Shown: positions 16,476 to 26,481, numbered from the stretch's first letter. The stretch: DNA of 64,000 nt from an uncultured Clostridia bacterium (GCA_934271245.1 CAKQQY010000007.1:1-64000); one strand, 5' to 3'. A program made the numbers and translations. The notes: a model not told the origin generated them from the letters alone.

Positions 16476-17831
16476 TCAGTTTTTATACTTTAAGGTTACG
16501 GTTTCGTCTTCGTTATATATTACCGCTTCGCCGTTAAACGAATATTTTTCGGTGGCGACAAAATACTCTTTCGCCGACTTAAAGGGCGGAACGTTATTTT
16601 TTATAATTTCTTTCGCGCGCGCCGCGTCGTCTTTTAACAGCAAATAAATCGTTCCCGCCTGCACTTTCGCGGAATTCACGCAAAGCATATACGGGTCTGC
16701 GATTTTAAATTCCGACGTATGATTCGCCCCTTCCGCGCCGCCTATAAAGGGGTGCGCGCAAGGCATTATCGCCGAAACCGCGCCGAAGTCGGTTATCCCC
16801 GCGCCTGCCGGAGTATCTCGCGACAAAAGGTCTTCGGGGAAAATTTCTTTCGCCGTATCGTAAAAGGCGTTTATCAACTCCACGTTATCTATTCTCGGGT
16901 GGCAACCGAACGTATCTTCGATTTCAAGCCTGCACCCCATACTCGCCGCGGCGGCAGCGAACGCGCGATTTACTTTATCGTTAAGTTTAACGAGCGATTC
17001 GAAAGTGAGCGCGCGGACCATCGCCTGCACCACGATTTTATCGGGTATCTGATTGACTGCCGCTCCGCCTTCTAAAATAACCGAAGAAAACCGCATAAGG
17101 TTCTTTACGGAAAAGGTTTCGCGAAGGTTATTTACGGCGGTTATGGCGCTCGTGGCGGCGTATAACGCGTTATTTCCGTTAAACGGACTTGCCACATGCA
17201 CCGCTTTACCCTTAAACGTGAACCGCTTATCGATACTTCCGCACCAGCCGAGATTGTTGGAAAAGCCTTTGCTGCCGACGTGTATCATAAAAGCCATATC
17301 CACGTCGTCTAAATAACCCCGTTTCATAAGTTCCGTTTTGCCGTTGGCGGCGCGCAGAATTCCCTTTTTCTTCATCTCTTCGATAAAATCCGCCGCCTGC
17401 ACTTCTTCCGCGGGTACGGCGATAAGCCTTACGCTTCCGCTTAAACGCGATAACGCCGTTTTATCCGTCAACGCAATCGCCACGCCCAAAAGCGCCGCGC
17501 TTTGCCCGTTATGTCCGCAAGCATGCACCGCCCCCGTTACCTTATCGCTGTCTTTATGCGAAGGCACGCAGATAGCGTCGAGTTCGCCGAACACCGCTAT
17601 TTTAGGTCCTTTCCTTCCCGTTTCTATATCGACGTAAAACCCCGGAATATCCTTGAATTCGTTTACCGTATAGCCGAGTTTTTCGTATTCGCCTTTTAAA
17701 AAAGCGTGCGTTTTCCATTCCCGAAAGCCGAGTTCGGGCGTTTTCCATACGCTTCTTTCGGCGTTTAAGATAGTTTCTTTTCCGTCGTCTATGCGGTCGA
17801 AAATTTCCTGCATATATTTATCGGTCGCCAT
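16476..17831 (-). CDS. M20-family amidohydrolase (AbgB-like)
   Basis: A 451-residue cytoplasmic metallohydrolase of the M20D/aminoacylase group, closest in feel to the p-aminobenzoyl-glutamate hydrolase subunit B. Metal-binding and catalytic motifs are present: GELDAI, HACGHNGQSA, VPAEEVQ (catalytic Glu-Glu), MIHVGS, and the late AGITDFGAVSAIMPCAHPF with the final His. A dimerisation-domain insert lies at about 185-310 (FKGKAVHVASPFNG...). It would cleave an amide bond of an N-acyl amino acid or peptide-like compound. ATG 17831 follows GGGGAAATAAGAAT. It is alone between two hairpins and upstream of the APC permease, which has its own promoter. Confidence 0.9.
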   Translation of the reverse strand: MATDKYMQEIFDRIDDGKETILNAERSVWKTPELGFREWKTHAFLKGEYEKLGYTVNEFKDIPGFYVDIETGRKGPKIAVFGELDAICVPSHKDSDKVTGAVHACGHNGQSAALLGVAIALTDKTALSRLSGSVRLIAVPAEEVQAADFIEEMKKKGILRAANGKTELMKRGYLDDVDMAFMIHVGSKGFSNNLGWCGSIDKRFTFKGKAVHVASPFNGNNALYAATSAITAVNNLRETFSVKNLMRFSSVILEGGAAVNQIPDKIVVQAMVRALTFESLVKLNDKVNRAFAAAAASMGCRLEIEDTFGCHPRIDNVELINAFYDTAKEIFPEDLLSRDTPAGAGITDFGAVSAIMPCAHPFIGGAEGANHTSEFKIADPYMLCVNSAKVQAGTIYLLLKDDAARAKEIIKNNVPPFKSAKEYFVATEKYSFNGEAVIYNEDETVTLKYKN

Positions 17832-17860
17832 ATTCTTATTTCCCCTTTTTTTTAAGAGTA

Positions 17861-17885
17861 TGCGGAGCAAAAAGTTTGCTCCGCA
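17861..17885 (-). terminator. Hairpin at the end of glycan operon 1
   Basis: TGCGGAGCAAA (17861-17871) pairs with TTTGCTCCGCA (17875-17885). It lies 37 bp past the stop at 17923 and just before the M20 start. The T-run is weak on the minus strand. Confidence 0.55.
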
Positions 17886-17922
17886 TTTATTGTATCATAT
17901 TTTTTACTCTTTTACGACTTTC

Positions 17923-20900
17923 TTACGCCGCCGCGCCGGTATTTCTTAAATAAGTTCCGTCAGCGTCGCAGATACCCGAGTTACCCGAGAGTTCTTTTAC
18001 TAAAGTTCCGTTTCCGTACCCGAACAGCACGTTTACGTAAGGAATTTTCGAAGCGTATCTCTTCGGTAATTCCGTTATCGCCTTTTTTACTTCCGTCTGA
18101 TTTTCAAAATAACTTACGGTTACCGTTTCCGCAACCAGCACGTCGGAAAATACGATTTTTTCCACCGAGCCGCCTATTCCGCCGACGTAATACTTTTCGT
18201 CCGCGGTTTTTTGCGTTCCGCTTACGTTACCGAAGTTTACCGAATTTTTTATATAAGCCTTACATTCGGAAAGTTTCGTTCCGTTAAAGGTTTTCCCTAT
18301 GCCCCTGCCGATAATTCCGCCGACGTACGCTTTACCCGTCACGTCGCCGTAGTTTTTACAATTTTCTATTTGAAAATCCACGCCGTCGGCATGCCCCGCG
18401 ATTCCGCCTACGCGATTGAAGGTACTCGTTACGTTCGCGTAGTTTACGCAGTTTTTAACGGTAGAAGAGAACATTACGCCGATAATTCCGCCCGCGCAGT
18501 CGTTGGCGTTTGCCGTTTCGCTTACGCCGATTACAAGACCTTTGGTCGTATCGATTTCGTCGCCGTTTTTAGCGCCGTTCACGCAGTCCGTAGCGGTACT
18601 GTTCGTCTGAAAATGACCGAACACGCCGCCTATACGATAGTTACCGGTAATCGTTCCTTCGTTGACTAATCCGCTTGCGGTAAGATTATTGTTCGCCCTG
18701 CCGATTACGCCGCCGATTTCGAACGAACCGTAAACGTTTCCGTAGTTGCGGCAATCGGTTACGTTATGAGCGGCCGAGCCGTTATCAAGACCGATTACGC
18801 CGCCTGCGGTATGGATTGCAACGCCTTCCAAGCCTATTTTGCCGTGGTTTTCGCAATTAGTTACGTTGCCGGTATTATACCCGACGACGCCTGCAAGGTG
18901 GTATGCCGAAGTCGATTCGGGAGCGTTTATTTCCGCGTAGTTTTTACAATTCGATACCGTGCCGCTGTTATTGCCGACGACTCCCGCGATTCTTAAATCC
19001 GCCGTCTTCTGAGCAGATACCACGCTGCCGTTTACGATAACGTTTTTAACCGTTCCCGCGTTGTTGCCGAAAACTCCGTGATACGCAGCGTCGCTGTCCG
19101 ACGAAGTGATTTTAAGCGTAACGCTCTTTTCCGTTCCGTCGTAAACGCCCTTAAACGAATTGGTTTTCGTACCTATGCCGAACCAGCCGTTGGCGTTAAG
19201 CGTTATATTTTTATTTTCGGTGACGGCAGAAGCGACTTCGGTATACGCGAAAGGCGTTAAGTCGATATTTTCCGTCTGGCGGAAATATTTGCCGCTATAA
19301 TCGTCGAGTCCGAGATTTACGGTGACATGAAGATTCATCAAATCGTCAATATTTTCGATGAGATAGGGGTTTTCTTCCGCGCCGTTTCCGCTAAATAGCG
19401 GAGCGGCGTTTTGCGCCCATTCGTTATTAAACGATTTTTTGAGAGTTTCGCCGAACGCTTTGCCGAGCGCAAGCATAGAAGCCGCGTCGTGATGAGCGAC
19501 GTCGTCGTTATCTTTAGTGTAAGAACACCAGTCGGCGTTCGCTACGTCTATATACCAGGCGTCGGGAGTAACGTTTGCGTACTGCTTTTTAACGAAGTTG
19601 ATTTCGTTATAATGTCCCCAGCGTTTGGTTATGCCGCCCTGTATTACCGACATACCGCCCGAAGGAAGATAGTTTTTATTGCCCCATTCGGTTTTTAAGT
19701 CGGAAACGAAGTTGTTCCACAAAACGTCGTAATCCTGATAATAGTTAGCGCCGTCGTTTTCGCCCTGCATCCACATAAACGAAACGATTTCGGGTATCGA
19801 TTTTAAGGAAAGCGTCGCCATTCCGCTATCGACGTAACTTAACATCTGGTTATAAAGATTTTTGCTTAAATCGGCGCCGTCCGCTATTCCCAGATATTCG
19901 TAAGAAGAAGGCGAATACCAGTTATTGTGAAGGGTCGAACCGCCCGTAGCCGTCTTTATGATATAGAAGGTTTCGTTCGGGTAGTTTTTATTAAGGTATT
20001 CGGCAAGACCGACTTCGGGTCCGAAAGTGTCGCACGCGTCGTATTTTCTGCCGTAACCCGTTCTTACGTTGACGAACTTTCCGTCGTTTTCTTTTTTAGC
20101 GTCGCCGCCGAACGGAGAAATACTGTAACTTATTTTTACCGTTTCGACTTCTTTGGCGTATTTTGCCCTGTCTTCTTCCGAAAGGTGCGAAGCGTAAGTA
20201 AAACCTACGGCGTTGCTCTGACCCGCAAGAACGATAACTTTAGCCGCTTCCTTATCGGCAAAACGCGCTTCGAGTTTAGTGTTTCTCTTTAAGGTGTCGT
20301 TTGCAAAATCCCATTTCTTTCCCGTGACGGTATCGTACCAACCGGTAAAGTATTTGGTTCCGTCGGCATAAGTCGGTTCGGTTTCGGGTTCGGTAAGGGT
20401 ATTGCCGTAGGACAATTCCGTCATTACTTCCCCGTCGCCTATCTGCGCTTTGAATATGTTTTTATAGTAAGGTTTAAGCCCGTCCGCAGGAGAAACTTCG
20501 TCGGCTTTTTTAGCCACTTCCGCAAGAGAAGCGGAAACTTCGTCGGTATATTCGTAAGTCGCGCTCTCTTCGTCGTAAGTAAACGCTCTCACGGTAAGTT
20601 CCGTGCCGTACTGACTTTTCGGTACGTTATATACGTTTACTCTCGCTTCCATATACCCGTTCTGCCCGGCGAATCCCGATTCTCCGCAATCGGATTCCGT
20701 CCAGGTTTCGACGTAATAAAATTCTTTTATATCGTCGCTCGTTGCCGCCGACAATTCCGCGCCGTTAAGTTTATCTTTCGCCGCGATTATTACGCCTGCC
20801 TTTTTACCGTTCAACGCGTTATACTTTTCCGTTTTCATAAGAACGTGGAAACGTATCGCGGAGTTGGTATTATCGCCTTCGATATATCTTAAAGACGAAC

Positions 20901-21036
20901 CGTAAATATAAAAGTCCTTTTCGGCTGCGTTCGCCGTAGCGGCGACGCCGAAGTTCATAAAGACAAAAAGGCTTATACATGCAATCAGTATCGCGCCAAG
21001 TATCGCCGCGAAACATTTTCTTTTTCCGATATTCAT
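17923..21036 (-). CDS. Secreted multidomain protein: N-terminal IRF-type domain, sialate O-acetylesterase-like domain, GLUG repeats
   Basis: A 1037-residue exported protein. It has a signal peptide (1-38, ending ATANAAE) and a domain of about 150 residues (LRYIEGDNTNSAIRFHV...VIIAAKDK) that is also seen in the 50510 protein. An InlB-type repeat follows (about 195-262, KYFTGWYDTVTGKKWDF), then an SGNH/DUF303 carbohydrate esterase domain (about 265-560). The esterase has the nucleophile motif LAGQSNAVG, block FMWMQGEND and a late DDVAHHD. About 450 residues of GLUG/fibre-like repeats (GGVIG, GTVKNCVNY patterns) complete it. It would remove acetyl groups from a glycan at the cell surface. No LPXTG anchor is visible. 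Last gene of operon 1, 20 bp after a small peptide gene. Its last 160 residues are nearly identical to those of the 28175 protein. Confidence 0.82.
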   Translation of the reverse strand: MNIGKRKCFAAILGAILIACISLFVFMNFGVAATANAAEKDFYIYGSSLRYIEGDNTNSAIRFHVLMKTEKYNALNGKKAGVIIAAKDKLNGAELSAATSDDIKEFYYVETWTESDCGESGFAGQNGYMEARVNVYNVPKSQYGTELTVRAFTYDEESATYEYTDEVSASLAEVAKKADEVSPADGLKPYYKNIFKAQIGDGEVMTELSYGNTLTEPETEPTYADGTKYFTGWYDTVTGKKWDFANDTLKRNTKLEARFADKEAAKVIVLAGQSNAVGFTYASHLSEEDRAKYAKEVETVKISYSISPFGGDAKKENDGKFVNVRTGYGRKYDACDTFGPEVGLAEYLNKNYPNETFYIIKTATGGSTLHNNWYSPSSYEYLGIADGADLSKNLYNQMLSYVDSGMATLSLKSIPEIVSFMWMQGENDGANYYQDYDVLWNNFVSDLKTEWGNKNYLPSGGMSVIQGGITKRWGHYNEINFVKKQYANVTPDAWYIDVANADWCSYTKDNDDVAHHDAASMLALGKAFGETLKKSFNNEWAQNAAPLFSGNGAEENPYLIENIDDLMNLHVTVNLGLDDYSGKYFRQTENIDLTPFAYTEVASAVTENKNITLNANGWFGIGTKTNSFKGVYDGTEKSVTLKITSSDSDAAYHGVFGNNAGTVKNVIVNGSVVSAQKTADLRIAGVVGNNSGTVSNCKNYAEINAPESTSAYHLAGVVGYNTGNVTNCENHGKIGLEGVAIHTAGGVIGLDNGSAAHNVTDCRNYGNVYGSFEIGGVIGRANNNLTASGLVNEGTITGNYRIGGVFGHFQTNSTATDCVNGAKNGDEIDTTKGLVIGVSETANANDCAGGIIGVMFSSTVKNCVNYANVTSTFNRVGGIAGHADGVDFQIENCKNYGDVTGKAYVGGIIGRGIGKTFNGTKLSECKAYIKNSVNFGNVSGTQKTADEKYYVGGIGGSVEKIVFSDVLVAETVTVSYFENQTEVKKAITELPKRYASKIPYVNVLFGYGNGTLVKELSGNSGICDADGTYLRNTGAAA
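17975..18455. repeat. About 480-bp near-identical segment, copy 1 (partner at 28224-28704)
   Basis: The 3' part of this GLUG-protein gene and that of the 28175 gene match almost base for base at a constant offset of 10249 bp. Silent as well as coding positions agree, whereas the flanking GLUG regions are clearly diverged. Confidence 0.85.
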
Positions 21037-21056
21037 ATATTTTTCTCTCCTTTTAT

Positions 21057-21206
21057 CTAATTATTCCCCGTAGATGAGTCCCCGAAAGGATCTTCTACCG
21101 TCCATTTGTCCGTCCAAGGGACGTCTCCGCTTGCAGTTAAAACGGATTCCGTTTCCCACGACAGGAACTTCAATTCCGCTTTAGAGTAACATTTTTTCTT
21201 TTCCAT
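21057..21206 (-). CDS. Small 49-residue peptide, family shared with 53094-53222
   Basis: Reading from ATG 21206, which follows a strong GGAGGGAAAAA ribosome site, gives 49 residues: MEKKKCYSKAELKFLSW, then ETESVLTASGDVPWTDKW, then an acidic tail ending STGNN and TAG. There is no signal peptide. The layout Y-S/T-K-P/A-x-I/L...VL-x-x-S, then an Asp/Gly/Trp-rich tail, matches the 42-residue peptide at 53094. Short conserved peptides of this shape are common and unnamed in Bacillota genomes (recollection, not searched). It lies between the MalG-type permease and the large secreted protein, and its stop is 21 bp before that gene's ATG, so the pair is probably co-translated. Function unknown. Confidence 0.65.
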   Translation of the reverse strand: MEKKKCYSKAELKFLSWETESVLTASGDVPWTDKWTVEDPFGDSSTGNN

Positions 21207-21286
21207 TTTTTCCCTCCAAAAATTTCACCCGACGACGTTTTTCGCTGTTTTTGCCGTCGGAATCGCTTTTTTAGTATTCTCTTCCC

Positions 21287-22138
21287 TTACAGTTTCATAC
21301 CCGAAGTCGCTATCCCTTCGACGAAATAACGCTGGAACACAAGGTACAAAACAAGTATGGGCAGAATAATTATAAGACAACTCGCCATCTGCGCCGGATA
21401 GTTTTTGCCGATGGAATCCTTAAACGTCGAGACGATGATTTGCAACGTGTAAAAATTATCCGTTTTTAAGTAAAGCATCGGTCCTAAATAGGCGTTATAC
21501 TGACCGATAAAGTGCAGCAACCCCTGCGCGAGAAGAGCCGGAACTATCAGCGGTATTATTATTCTGAAAAAAGTCCCCGGCCAGGATAATCCGTCGAGTT
21601 TCCCCGCTTCCACGAGAGAATCGGGTATACCGAATATGAACTGGCGCAAGAAAAATATTATGCTTACGCCGCCGAACAGTTGCGGCACTATCAACGGGAA
21701 GAAGTTGGCAAACGAACCTATATTCGTCCAGCCGAACGCGTTATACAACATATAATGCGGCACGAGAAGTATGGTTCCCGGTATCATCATCGTGAATATC
21801 AGTATCGCGAAAAACGCGTTTCTGAACGGGAAGTTTATCTTCGCGTACGCAAACGCCGCCATTGCCGACACGAGCAAACATACGAACGTCGGCGCGAGCG
21901 ACGTTATCATCGTGTTCATAAATCCGCTTAACAGCAAGCCGTAGTCGAAAAACGCTCGGTATCCTTGCAAGGAAAATCCGTGTTTGCCGATCATCGTGAA
22001 CGGCACGGTCATCGCGTCGAGTTTGGTTTTGAAAGACGTACACAATATTATCGAAAACGGCATTATTACCATTAACGAAAACAATACCAACAATACGTAG
22101 TCGAGCGTCATCGCTCCGATTCTTTTATGCGACTTCAT
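21287..22138 (-). CDS. Sugar ABC transporter permease, MalG type
   Basis: The 283-residue inner-membrane permease has six hydrophobic segments and belongs to the CUT1 carbohydrate ABC importer family. The cytoplasmic EAA loop, which docks the ATPase, is seen as SLVEAGKLDGLSWPGTFFRI. It forms the channel with the permease encoded at 22125, and the genes overlap by 14 bp. The solute is delivered by the lipoprotein at 23078. No ATP-binding subunit is encoded in the operon, so a shared MsmK-type ATPase elsewhere in the genome is expected. Confidence 0.93.
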   Translation of the reverse strand: MKSHKRIGAMTLDYVLLVLFSLMVIMPFSIILCTSFKTKLDAMTVPFTMIGKHGFSLQGYRAFFDYGLLLSGFMNTMITSLAPTFVCLLVSAMAAFAYAKINFPFRNAFFAILIFTMMIPGTILLVPHYMLYNAFGWTNIGSFANFFPLIVPQLFGGVSIIFFLRQFIFGIPDSLVEAGKLDGLSWPGTFFRIIIPLIVPALLAQGLLHFIGQYNAYLGPMLYLKTDNFYTLQIIVSTFKDSIGKNYPAQMASCLIIILPILVLYLVFQRYFVEGIATSGMKL

Positions 22139-23066
22139 AACTCACCCACTTTTTAGAAAGATAGAAATGCAATCTCGTTATAAGCACTATGATTGCCGTA
22201 AGCACAAGGCTCGCCGCGCACGCAACGCCCACGTTCGTGTACTGGAAGGCTTCCCGATAGATATAGAACACCCCGGTAAGGCACAATCCGTCTTTGGCCG
22301 TCCAAGATATTATCTGTATCCGCGTGAATTCCTGCAGCGACCCCATCGTTCCCATAACCAGCACGTAGAATATCGTGGGGGTTATGGCGGGTATGGTTAT
22401 GTGCATAAACACCTGAATAAAGTTTGCCCCGTCGAGTTGCGCCGATTCTTTAAGCGAAGCGTTTACGTTGGTTATCGCCGCCGTAAAAAGCAGTATTCTA
22501 TAACCCGTGGAACTCCACACCGTCATTATGACGACCGTCCACATAAGGTGGTCGGCGTCTAACCAGTTAAATCCGTTAAGACCTAAAATCTGGTTCATTA
22601 CGCCGTGGTTGGCGTCGAATATTTCCTGCCACATAAGAGTGGTGGCGGTTACCGAACATACGTACGGTATAAACAGTATGAGTTTGAATACTTTCGTTCC
22701 CGGAAGCCCTTTGGAGATTACTTCCGCGCATATTACCGATATAACTATCGATACGGGTACGCTGACTATAAGTATAAGGTTGTTTTTAAGCGACGACCAG
22801 AAAGTTTCGTCTTTAAGTACCGTCGCAAAATTTTCAAACCAAATGAACGTCGCGCCGTCGAACGAGAAGAATTTGGGCATATCCAGCACCGTCATGGCAA
22901 AAGCCATTACCGCGGGTATCATCGTGAATATCAACAACCCCACGAGCGGCAAGCCGCCGAACAGTAATCCCCAGATTACGTCTTCTTTTTTATAACGTCT
23001 GCGTTTCCGCTTTTCGGTCGGAGCGGCGTTTATCGCCTGCGCCCCGACTTGATTATTTCTCGTCAT
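22125..23066 (-). CDS. Sugar ABC transporter permease, MalF/UgpA type
   Basis: The 313-residue permease has a basic cytoplasmic N-terminus (KRKRRRYKKED), six hydrophobic segments, and the EAA loop SLKESAQLDGANFIQVFM, typical of the first CUT1 permease. It pairs with the MalG-type subunit immediately downstream. It starts 11 bp after the solute-binding protein gene. The stop codon lies within the start of the downstream gene, indicating coupled translation. Confidence 0.93.
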   Translation of the reverse strand: MTRNNQVGAQAINAAPTEKRKRRRYKKEDVIWGLLFGGLPLVGLLIFTMIPAVMAFAMTVLDMPKFFSFDGATFIWFENFATVLKDETFWSSLKNNLILIVSVPVSIVISVICAEVISKGLPGTKVFKLILFIPYVCSVTATTLMWQEIFDANHGVMNQILGLNGFNWLDADHLMWTVVIMTVWSSTGYRILLFTAAITNVNASLKESAQLDGANFIQVFMHITIPAITPTIFYVLVMGTMGSLQEFTRIQIISWTAKDGLCLTGVFYIYREAFQYTNVGVACAASLVLTAIIVLITRLHFYLSKKWVSYEVA

Positions 23067-23077
23067 TTATTTTTCCC

Positions 23078-24961
23078 TTATTTTTTCTTGGTATATTTTT
23101 GTAACGTCGTAAACGTGTTTCTGTACTGCGACGACGTAAGGAAGGCAGGGAAAGTCATCTTTCCGTTTCTTACTTTCTGGTTTACCGCCTGCGCCCAGTC
23201 GTCTATCCAGTCGCCGTCGGATAAGAACCACCAGTCGCCCGGAGTCTGATAATACGCGCCGTCTACGAATATCTGCATATTGGCGGGTTTCTTGCCTGCG
23301 GCTACTTCTTTATCCACGTGAGCCTGCGCAAGGTCTTTTTCGTTCATTACGATTGTGCCTGCGTCGGCGAGTATCTGCTGTCCGTCTCTACCCGAAGCGA
23401 ATCTCACGAACAGATACGCCGCGTTTTTAACGGTTGAACCGCTCCACACGCATGCGCATGCAGACCCGGAGTGCGCCGCGGGGATTCCCGAAACTTCGTT
23501 GCCGTCCTTATCCTGTCCGCGATAGGTAAGCATGGGCGCTACGTCCCAGTCAAAATCGTCTATCTGACGGAAATCGTCTACGCTGGCGCGTACTTCGACT
23601 ATCATCGCCGTATCGCCCGAGATAAAGTAGCCCGCTCTTCCATAGGAGTTAAAGGTTTCGGGGTTCGGGGAAACTTCTTTATTTCTTATCGTTATATCGC
23701 GATATTTAACTTCGCCGACGGCAAGTTTATCGGTAGAACCGCTCTTCAACGCCGATTCGTACGCGCTTATTCCCCCGTTTATTTTATAAGGAATTATTTC
23801 TTTGAAAGTATCGGTTATGCCCGCTTTACCCGACATATTCGATTCGTTTTTCTTCGCGGAAAGAGATAAATATTCCGCGAACGCCTGTCGCTGCGAAGGA
23901 AGCACGTCGCATTTCGCCGCGAGTTCGTCGGTCAAATAAAATTTATCGTTGAAAGACAATATCTCGTTTCCTTCGTACGCCGTTCCGTTTACGGTTACCG
24001 TTTCGCCTTCTTTTACCTTATAGTTCACGGTTGCGTCCGTCAACGTGAAAAGATAATAGCCGCCGTTATACGTTTCGCTGTCCGAAGGTACGTATCCGAT
24101 ACAACTTCCGCCGACGGAAAATCCGTAGTTAAACCACCAACTGGTTAAAAATCCGTAATCTACGCCTGTACGCTCTTGTACGTACGCGGCAAGGTCCGCG
24201 CATTCTTCCCAGCTCATCGAGATACGGTTATTGAATATCTTGTTCTCTTTATCGTACCCCACGGCTTTTACCGTAGTAGTTATTCCGAGAGATTGCTTAG
24301 TGTTGCCCGCGGCGTCTTTTCCGCCGTTATTGAAAGCTTCGAGATCCTTTTCGTAAACGCTGACGATTTTTATGCCTGAGGTCGCGAAAGCGTTTTTGTT
24401 ATAGTAAATAGCCGTCGCGCCCGAACCTTTCGGCAACGCGTAATAATGCGCTTCGGGTCCCGTTGCGGTCGTCGTTTTTACGTCGTAAAGATATCTGCCG
24501 ACGGTGTTTTCAAACATTCCCGCGATTTCCTGCTCCATATTGAATTCCGAACAGTTACTCTTTATATACGGGTCGAGATTTTCCATAAACCCGAGCGTAG
24601 CCCATTGTTTATAGTACTCGTCCGAAGCGTAGAACACGTCGGGCGCGCTTTCGCCCGTAAGCGTCGCTTTCATCGTCGTTTCGTACGTGGACGACGGTTT
24701 TTGCGTATATACCGCCTGCACGTTATATTTCGCGTATTTTTTATTGAACTCGGCGGTTAAATCTTTCATTCTCACCGCTTCTTCGCCGTCGCTCGCCGAC
24801 CAGACCTGTATAGTCGCCTTATCTGCGGAAGCGACTATATTGCCGTTTTCGTCAATCGTTATGTCCGTTCCCGACGCTACTCCGCCGCAACCCGTGAAAG
24901 CCGCGCCGAGTATTCCGAGAGCAAGCGTTAAACAAACAAGTTTTTTTGCCGTTTTCATCAT
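23078..24961 (-). CDS. Extracellular sugar-binding lipoprotein (family 1 solute-binding protein)
   Basis: A 627-residue lipoprotein (lipobox AAFTGC, Cys about 25) captures an oligosaccharide outside the membrane and passes it to the MalF/G-type permeases. Family-1 features include TIQVWSASDGEEAVRM near the N-terminus, SAPDVFYASDEYYKQWA, a central ALPKGSGATAIYYNKNAF, and the late GIPAAHSGSACACVWSGS with a C-terminal helical lobe. It is longer than the usual 400-450 residues, with inserts in the middle, as seen in binding proteins for long oligosaccharides in Bacillota. A good AGGAGAATA ribosome site precedes ATG 24961. It is the seventh gene of operon 1 after a 68-bp gap. Confidence 0.9.
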   Translation of the reverse strand: MMKTAKKLVCLTLALGILGAAFTGCGGVASGTDITIDENGNIVASADKATIQVWSASDGEEAVRMKDLTAEFNKKYAKYNVQAVYTQKPSSTYETTMKATLTGESAPDVFYASDEYYKQWATLGFMENLDPYIKSNCSEFNMEQEIAGMFENTVGRYLYDVKTTTATGPEAHYYALPKGSGATAIYYNKNAFATSGIKIVSVYEKDLEAFNNGGKDAAGNTKQSLGITTTVKAVGYDKENKIFNNRISMSWEECADLAAYVQERTGVDYGFLTSWWFNYGFSVGGSCIGYVPSDSETYNGGYYLFTLTDATVNYKVKEGETVTVNGTAYEGNEILSFNDKFYLTDELAAKCDVLPSQRQAFAEYLSLSAKKNESNMSGKAGITDTFKEIIPYKINGGISAYESALKSGSTDKLAVGEVKYRDITIRNKEVSPNPETFNSYGRAGYFISGDTAMIVEVRASVDDFRQIDDFDWDVAPMLTYRGQDKDGNEVSGIPAAHSGSACACVWSGSTVKNAAYLFVRFASGRDGQQILADAGTIVMNEKDLAQAHVDKEVAAGKKPANMQIFVDGAYYQTPGDWWFLSDGDWIDDWAQAVNQKVRNGKMTFPAFLTSSQYRNTFTTLQKYTKKK

Positions 24962-25029
24962 TATTCTCCTGTTTTTTATTAACTTTGGTTATTTTTTCTT
25001 TCCGACGAAGGTCCGCCGAAAAGTTATTT

Positions 25030-26481
25030 TTATTTATCGTTTACGAGAGAGTTGAATTTCTCCGTAGCCGCCGCCCCGTTAAGCGTCGAATATTTTTCGA
25101 ACGTCGCCGAAGCGTACGACGCGTATACCACGAAAAAGCATGAATCGTATTCGCTTATACTATGGAAATACATATCGTTACTGCCTACGCTTTCTTTCGA
25201 AGTATCGTTTGTGTAATACAACTCGTCGTTTACGAAATAGTACAGTTTATCGCCGCTTCTGTACGCCGCGAATTTAACTTCCGTCAGATAGTTTGCGCCC
25301 TTTTTATCTACGATGTAGTCGTTCGCCCCCGACCAGTTCCACGCGGTGTTGGGCGAGTTTCTCTGCGCTATCGTTATCCTTACGTTTGTGCCCGAAGCAT
25401 TCGGCCCTTTGGTATAAATCAGCACGCGGTTTCTGTTAAAATAGGTCATAAGACCGATTCTCCCCGAAGTCGAAACGCCGCCGACGTTTTTCACCGTTAC
25501 TTCCATATACGAATTGCCGTCTTCCGTTTCGCCCGAAGCGGCGTAATCCGATTTCACGAATGCGTACGCTCCCGCCGATTTATAGGTGGTCATTTTAAGT
25601 TTCGCGTTTTCCGTGCCGTCGTCTTCCGAAGCGTCGAACGGGAAGTGCGTTCTGTAAACGCCGTCGTACGTTCCGAACACGCTGCCTTCGGCAACGTATC
25701 CCGTCGCTTCTCCGCTTTCGTTCAAGGTCGTTTTCACCCAGGTATAGGGCGTTGCCTGAAACGAACATATCGGTGCCGTTCTCTTTCTTATTTCGTTACC
25801 CGAGTTGGCGTTGAACACTCTGTTATACGCAGGCATAAACAGTATGGAAGCGGATTCTTTATCGAACGATTCAAGTTCGTCCGCTTCTAAAAGTTCGTAC
25901 CAGGGCATAAACAATTCCACCGAATATCCTTCGCTTTCGCCCGAGTTTATCTCTCCGTACGCCTTTACCGCGCACAATCCGTCGAACTTGGACGAAACGT
26001 AAGTGCTTGCCGAAGTCACGCCGCAGAGTTTTACGAAGGTGCCGCCGCAGGAAACGCGCCACTGCAACGATTTTCTCGTTATAGCGGAATGCGTATCCGT
26101 CTGGAAAAAGAGTTCGACCGAAGAGTTATAATATATCGCTCTCGTCGGTTCGAAGTACACTTCGGTGTCTTTTACGTACGAGTAACTGTAAAGCCCGTCG
26201 TTTCCGTAATAAAGCCAGGTATCAAGATATCTTTCGCCGACGACGTTGTTATAGTACAATCTCGAAACGGGCGTTTCTCCGTACTTTTCGTCCTTTTCGC
26301 CGTCTATATTCACCCCGTCGGTCAAAGTCGGATTATAATAATCTTTTTCTATCGACGGCGGATTTACGTAAGAATACTTTCCGTCCGGCGCAACGTTTTC
26401 GGCGCAACCCGAAAACAGAGTTCCCGTCGCCATAACGAGGCAACCGATCAAACATCCTATTCTTTTCGCTCCGTTTTTCAT
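25030..26481 (-). CDS. Lipoprotein with CBM9-like domain and C-terminal beta-sandwich
   Basis: A 483-residue lipoprotein (lipobox GTLFSGC, Cys about 26). Residues about 55-230 resemble a family-9-like carbohydrate-binding/DOMON fold: DGVNIDGEKDEKYGE, a long aromatic strand region, and GEINSGESEGYSVELFMPW. Residues about 290-470 look like a concanavalin/LamG-type beta-sandwich (MEVTVKNVGGVSTSGRIG, DKLYYFVNDELYY). No catalytic motif is evident. It would sit on the outer face of the membrane and bind glycan near the GH43 lipoprotein encoded just upstream, with which it overlaps by 4 bp (ATGA). The assignment rests on fold-like patterns, not on a clear signature. Confidence 0.65.
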   Translation of the reverse strand: MKNGAKRIGCLIGCLVMATGTLFSGCAENVAPDGKYSYVNPPSIEKDYYNPTLTDGVNIDGEKDEKYGETPVSRLYYNNVVGERYLDTWLYYGNDGLYSYSYVKDTEVYFEPTRAIYYNSSVELFFQTDTHSAITRKSLQWRVSCGGTFVKLCGVTSASTYVSSKFDGLCAVKAYGEINSGESEGYSVELFMPWYELLEADELESFDKESASILFMPAYNRVFNANSGNEIRKRTAPICSFQATPYTWVKTTLNESGEATGYVAEGSVFGTYDGVYRTHFPFDASEDDGTENAKLKMTTYKSAGAYAFVKSDYAASGETEDGNSYMEVTVKNVGGVSTSGRIGLMTYFNRNRVLIYTKGPNASGTNVRITIAQRNSPNTAWNWSGANDYIVDKKGANYLTEVKFAAYRSGDKLYYFVNDELYYTNDTSKESVGSNDMYFHSISEYDSCFFVVYASYASATFEKYSTLNGAAATEKFNSLVNDK